Origin: Actinoplanes sp. SE50/110
GTDB lineage: Bacteria > Actinomycetota > Actinomycetes > Mycobacteriales > Micromonosporaceae
Direction: 5' to 3'
Assembly: GCF_900119315.1 (NCBI RefSeq)
Contig: NZ_LT827010.1
Coordinates: 3,629,001 to 3,693,000, forward strand
Length of the DNA stretch: 64,000 bases
The notes below the pieces were generated by a model. The model was not told the DNA's origin. It did no database searches and saw nothing but the letters and a program-made list of their open reading frames with translations. This document shows, one piece after another, positions 62,401 to 64,000 of the stretch (position 1 is the stretch's first letter; every line of letters begins with the position of its first letter). Both the position numbers and the translations under genes were made by a program.

Positions 62401-64000
62401 GCCTGGTCTGGACCGACCTGCACGACGACGTGGTCGGCCAGTTCACCGCCACCGCCACCGCCCTGACCGGTTCGACCACCTACGACCCGCTCGGCGCCGT
62501 CAAGTCCAGTTCGGGGATGGTGGGTCAGCTCGGTTACCAGTCCGAGTACACCGAGGCCAGTACGAACCGCGTCAACATGGCGGCCCGCTGGTTCAACACC
62601 GGCACCGGTCAGTTCGACAACCGTGACACCGCCTCGAACAACCCGGTACCGGACTCGATCGACGCCAACCGCTACCAGTACGCCAGCGCCAACCCCCTGA
62701 CGGTCACCGACCCGACCGGTCACTTCTCCATCATGGGCGCGCTCAAGTCGGTCGGCTCCCACACGATGAACGCGGTGCACACGGTCAGCTCGTACGCGTC
62801 GCAAACCTATTCGATGGGCGCCAGCTACGTTTCGTACACCTACCACTCCGCGTCCTCGTACTACTACAGCGCCAAGGCGTACACGCTGGACAAGGTCGCC
62901 AAGGTCGCCAAACGGGTCGGCTTGAACAAGCTGGCCAAGCGCGCCGAGCAGGGTCGCAAACACGCCTCGCAGAAGGCCCGCGATCAGCGCCGTCAGGCGG
63001 CCAAGAGCTATCGCGATGCGCAGCGCAAGGGCCACGCCCTCAAGGAACGGGTGGTCCGGGCGGCGAAGAAGGCTGTCAAGGTCGTCAAGGACGTCGCCCA
63101 CAAAACGGTCAAGTACGTCAAGGAGCACAAGAAGCAGATCATCGCGGCCGTCGCGATGGCCGCCACCATCGCGGCATCCGTCGCCCTCGGCCCGGTCGGC
63201 GGCATCGTCGCCGGCATCGCGATCAGCATCATCAAGGATGCGGCCTCCGGGGACATCCACAGCCTCTCCGACCTGGGCTCATCCCTGGCCAGCGCCGCCT
63301 TCACCGGCGTCCTCGGTGCGGCCACCGGCGGCCTGGGCGGCGCGATCGGCGGCAAGCTCGCCGGTCTGGCCGCGTGCAAGCTCGGCGCCGGCCTGCTCGG
63401 CAAGATGGCCTCCGGCGCGCTCGGCGGCGGCATCGGCGGCGGTATCTCCGACGCCGCCGAACAATTCGCCACCACCGGCCACGTCAACTGGTCCCAAACC
63501 GCCCAGGCGACCGCGACCGGCGCCGTGATCGGCGCGGTCACCGGCGGCACCTCACGGTGTCACAGTTTCGACCCGTCCACCCAGGTCGTCATGGCCGACG
63601 GCTCCCACAAGGAAATCGCCAAGGTTCAGCTCGGCGACCAGGTCTTGTCCACCGACCCGAAGACCGGCGACACCGAGGCGAAACCGGTCAGCGTCCTCCA
63701 TCATCACCAGGACAAAGATCTGGCCGAGGTTACGGTCAAGGACGGCAAGACCGGAAAAATTTCAAGGGTCAAGACGACGGCCAACCATCCGTTCTGGGAC
63801 GCGTCTAAGAACGACTGGGTCGAAGCCAAAGACCTGAAGGCGGGCGACAAGCTCCGCAACGCTGACAGCGAGACCACCCAGACCGTTGCCGCGATCAAGG
63901 TTTGGACCGGCCTCAAATGGATGGACGACCTCACGGTCAACGACATCCACACGTATTATGTGCTCGCCGGCATAGAGCCAGTCCTAGTACACAACTGCGG
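53460..64000 (+). CDS. giant secreted RHS/YD-repeat polymorphic toxin with Hint domain (3' end outside window)
   Basis: Open for 3513 codons from ATG 53460 (GGGGGAG 9 bp upstream), checked in frame at several points. Signal peptide (CAVLTALVFGLSVAVPAEVV). N-terminal QLTAGHTNYR-type region. DNRLRE-like domain near residues 360-550 (ARSFIHFTGAATPATGQRVT). Then an RHS start (GFDPNNGNYTTSASDAQVAG, AFGLGWASILDL) and YD repeats. LamG domains are encoded near 56150-56850, 57000-58050 and 59590-60200; the second is split by a ricin-type lectin (57385-57750, CLDVANGSNVDGTKIQFYDC and two further QxW-like units). Long YD repeats lead to the RHS core end RYQYASANPLTVTDPTG (62670-62722). A glycine/alanine-rich hydrophobic stretch follows. 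The pretoxin Hint domain (Cys3367 in CHSFDPSTQVVMADGSHKEI, TTANHPFWD, HTYYVLAGIEPVLVHNC) ends at the window edge. The toxin lies beyond the window. Confidence 0.93.
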   Translation, partial: MSWWRRCAVLTALVFGLSVAVPAEVVQPGGSFPLSWLVDLFTLPRVWAAVTGLPMQQHGDAGHGGYVSASATSAHGRAGRKQTRARGGLDGFQPHEGSSGAITTRARRGFDAGTSKRQADRSKASMSQFANADGSVTQQLTAGHTNYRAEDGSWQPIDATLVPSGSRWSMKANSLKVSLGASQVSSPAALTRSATTATTAPVAPMVSMTLPSGASVGYDLSGAAAVAPAVAGAVATYPSVLPNTNLQLQAIADGVKETLVLASPAAGNQWVFPLRLTGLTPRMTADGSVDLVDAAGKVLASFPHGSMKDSKFDPQTGDMAHSSAVTMSLITIGGKPALKVVADRAWLNDPARVYPVRVDPTVTTGDTSDVYVDNDSSTTAADQDGDNLPVGTYDGTVKARSFIHFTGAATPATGQRVTSASLKLYLTWQYSCDYNRAFSVYAATADWGVDTLKTASLPGAPIGASPIGSLTVTDPGVACTNTAANRSVGKWVTVPLNVATFNGWTSGTSNYGLALLASETDKLGWKRFTSTNYASAAYEPQLSLTYTPNVVPQVDTRYPADNTAVETLTPQLVTRAHDPDGYPNKGLTYTYTVYDGTGKVVVTSAAQTSSGWQVPAGKLAWNNTYYYTVKVGDTVGTSAETGGYVFSTPVPQPRLTSDLAQNPGAGFDPNNGNYTTSASDAQVAGVGPALEISRSYNSVDTRRSGAFGLGWASILDLKATERTDIAGAVQTVVVTYPNGSEVAFGRNSDGTFTAPSGRYAIFTAQTSGSTVTGYTLTDKDATQYVFGRAAGTGIFKVTKIIDANGRTLSFDYDAAGHVSTMTNASGRKLTITWNAGNHVATVVTDAPATGSSGYTWAYTYGTNDQLTTVCPPGTTTACTVYAWGNANNQYANAVLNLNPYSYWRLNEASGSSAVSSVLTNAAMDNGTYRNVTLGAAPALGASGATTATFNGSSSSVQLPGKLVADGSYQTVSMWFKTTTPGGVLFSYSAAALTAGTTISNYTPSLYVDKNGYLRGEFYQGLTTPMKSKSAVTDGNWHHVVLSGAGNTQTLYLDNVAQASLTGTIAMYQATGSAYEYVGAGYLGGGWPDHANTGVTAAPATYFTGSIAEVAFFTKALTATDVSAIYQVAATPSAIIQSITSPGGRVQAQVAVSNVTGQVTSVTDENGGVWTMGAPSITGSGDVYAASVLGGKPTNYWRLGETNAGTTDAVNEVAGDNATYNAVTLGQSGPFSNSTAATFDGTTSSVALPGTVAPSGASSVGLWFNTTATGKVLLASQAGALGDTTALGLPTLWISADGKLRALSPSTTPTGPLRSAFAGKCLDVANGSNVDGTKIQFYDCNNSASQNMTLAANGSVQVLGKCLDAKSSGTANGTLIQLYTCNSSVAQVWQPYNGGLRNPNSGKCLYSPTTTSGTQVQLYTCDGSDAQKWTLSLASAAAVNDGTWHSAVLTSSGTTQTLYVDGVKAGSSTGTAALTAGGQPYAYLGAGATGSGWSGLTANTTSYYAGKLAEAAFFPSELTADQVAAQFQASKQTVPVAVTTVDTTVKAITMPVKNVTVTDPGGKTIAYAYDLVNNRQISETDALGNVTKYGYDTGGFESLVYDPNGARTQAVQDARGNTIQQITCQDQKNNLCFSTYFGYYLNASNPVDPRNDVMISSSDGRSATPQDTAYRTTYDYDAKGNPLGSTDPLGRRITTQFTDGSTSPAGLPARIVNASGGVQTIGYNTAGDVVKTTSPAGEVSTYTYDNLGRKLTETVTTSTFPNGRTSSFTYDQQGRVLTETDPKITNRVTGAVHTAVTTNVYDDDGNMTSQTIADSTGGDVARTQTVAFNEHGQKQSQTDAVGKSTSFTYNAYGQVVTETDSDGGVTAFDVDAEGNVLSETMKGWTGDPNNPSVAKDLTTEANKYDPAGRLASRTDAMGRKTAYTYTDNGLTSTVTVTDGTNSYLQEKNEYDADNNLVTQWTNNLVTKTKFTYDPAGRQTTVTVDPDGVNRVTTNVLDANDNVVRTTQQVGTGSVLKATDFKYDAEGRMTAQTAYNGDPDLTPAARWRLNQTSGTAIADSSGNNRLTATKVAWVNDTTRGAVASFDGTTSTITGDDAPVDTTRPYTVSAMVKLAGKTANGSVLTLPGKLGTAPLALGYQASTDRWHLTLGAQNTDGSIATTSGDGTKSPTVGAWTQLAVTVDPQNRTAILYVNGTAETTLTASGPLNQAATGIRIGLPGSGTSFNGSISDVQAYQSVLTAAQIAAGLNPAGTVSRSSSTLDEGGLTVRATDALGNVTDVAYDEAERPAVTTAPTVDAETFTGKVTARPVNYAGYDTFGDQTESVDANGNKTTTVYDRAGRAYETHGAPYTTPGGVTINPVSKVEYDTLGQTKTSTDERGNITAYTYDQLGRLAKTVAPNGGETKVTYDEDGEPLTATGPTGATTAMTYDYLGRKLTSTQAVRQTGKSYTTNYTYGTAGLLESMKTPAGVSESYTYNNAGDQRTVKDGAGQITTSSYDGLGRVTSVEQPDGAYQTSTYDLLGRTTATAAYATKTSTAVLTGSSRTYDAAGNVLTSTDGRGTTTSFTYDSTGMVLSEHQPISAGAAIDTTFGYDLLGNRTRYTDGRGNAFWTTYNSWNLPESQIEPVTSQYVALPDRSYTTTYDEAGNAVKQTSPGGVEQTYTYDAMGGLTAQAGTGAEATTATRKFGYDLAGRITTFSSPTDDNTVTYDDRNLPTAITGPSGNSSFAYTDDGLMASRTDAAGTTNYVYDNADRLFSLKNATAGTDLTYTYDQTSAVKQITYGGTGNYRSFTYDGLHRLTGDELKTSGGTSIAKIGYGWDANSNETSKTTTNFGGTTVSNTYEYDLADRLTSWNNGTTKIGYTYDASGNRTGNGSTTYTYDARNRLVADSAGVSYGYTARGTLRSVVGSSASATTTSDAFDQTITQSYGAGSTETYGYDALGRALQAGFAYSGTGNDLAADDSGTKYVRDPSAGLVGAAAGSNARLVWTDLHDDVVGQFTATATALTGSTTYDPLGAVKSSSGMVGQLGYQSEYTEASTNRVNMAARWFNTGTGQFDNRDTASNNPVPDSIDANRYQYASANPLTVTDPTGHFSIMGALKSVGSHTMNAVHTVSSYASQTYSMGASYVSYTYHSASSYYYSAKAYTLDKVAKVAKRVGLNKLAKRAEQGRKHASQKARDQRRQAAKSYRDAQRKGHALKERVVRAAKKAVKVVKDVAHKTVKYVKEHKKQIIAAVAMAATIAASVALGPVGGIVAGIAISIIKDAASGDIHSLSDLGSSLASAAFTGVLGAATGGLGGAIGGKLAGLAACKLGAGLLGKMASGALGGGIGGGISDAAEQFATTGHVNWSQTAQATATGAVIGAVTGGTSRCHSFDPSTQVVMADGSHKEIAKVQLGDQVLSTDPKTGDTEAKPVSVLHHHQDKDLAEVTVKDGKTGKISRVKTTANHPFWDASKNDWVEAKDLKAGDKLRNADSETTQTVAAIKVWTGLKWMDDLTVNDIHTYYVLAGIEPVLVHNC

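Noticed and set aside
1..64000. CRISPR array or tRNA/rRNA genes
   Set aside because: No regularly spaced direct repeats of CRISPR size and no tRNA-like cloverleaf or rRNA sequence were noticed; the only tandem arrays are the 13-bp repeat and the GCTAGC sites.

Overview
The window is a very GC-rich, codon-biased actinobacterial chromosome segment. GAF-SpoIIE, ECF sigma, HAIR-box/Hsp20, Pls-type synthetase and giant RHS genes together point to a Micromonosporaceae-like organism such as Actinoplanes. That assignment is inference; there is no rRNA or housekeeping marker here.

Left end (1-5830): a compact, translationally coupled conflict-type locus. The leftward operon runs VMAP-like protein, MoxR AAA+ ATPase, vWA/SAV_2336-like protein (cut by the window edge). 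Divergent from it are a trypsin-like protease, carrying the same N-terminal adaptor domain as the VMAP protein, and an overlapping metzincin metalloprotease. This resembles the NTP-dependent vWA-MoxR-VMAP ternary systems, here with two proteases as the likely output arm.

5.9-19.2 kb: regulatory and metabolic genes. They comprise an AraC regulator, a stand-alone CheB methylesterase, a divergent OmpR-type response regulator/histidine kinase pair, an M1 aminopeptidase, a TetR/methyltransferase divergon with a clear palindromic operator, a DUF4386 membrane protein behind a striking AT-rich 18-bp inverted repeat, and a GAF-GAF-SpoIIE phosphatase coupled to a resolvase-like protein that lacks the catalytic serine.

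19.2-28.4 kb: a patch with several broken genes (a DUF3995 remnant, a histidine kinase fused by deletion to a YCII-domain tail, a frameshifted ECF sigma gene and a frameshifted hypothetical gene). It also holds a putative S-4TM pore-forming effector, a Bcr/CflA-type exporter, a GNAT acetyltransferase and an MFS protein with an Ala-rich linker.

28.4-38.2 kb: an Hsp20 gene with a HAIR box, a PAS-GAF protein with a Cys/His tail, GNAT, AraC, SnoaL-like and alpha/beta-hydrolase genes, an MFS gene, a coupled RHH regulator/VOC protein/SAM-methyltransferase operon under a triple GCTAGC operator, and a PAS-GAF histidine kinase.

38.2-41.3 kb: a mobile-element graveyard with an IS110-type 5' remnant and its structured leader, a membrane protein gene, and an internally deleted IS5-type transposase.

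41.4-53.3 kb: a Pls/PosA-type single-module peptide synthetase coupled to an M1 peptidase, the gene pair known from epsilon-poly-lysine producers. Secreted proteins follow: a DUF6209-like protein, a large LamG/GH43/Ig-like enzyme with a LacI-type operator, a secreted trypsin, and a BMP-like protein with a probable leaderless start.

53.5 kb to the end: one giant open gene (over 3,500 codons) for a secreted RHS/YD-repeat protein with DNRLRE-like, LamG and ricin-type domains, an RHS core and a pretoxin Hint domain. The window ends just at the Hint cleavage site, so the toxin tip and any immunity gene lie outside.
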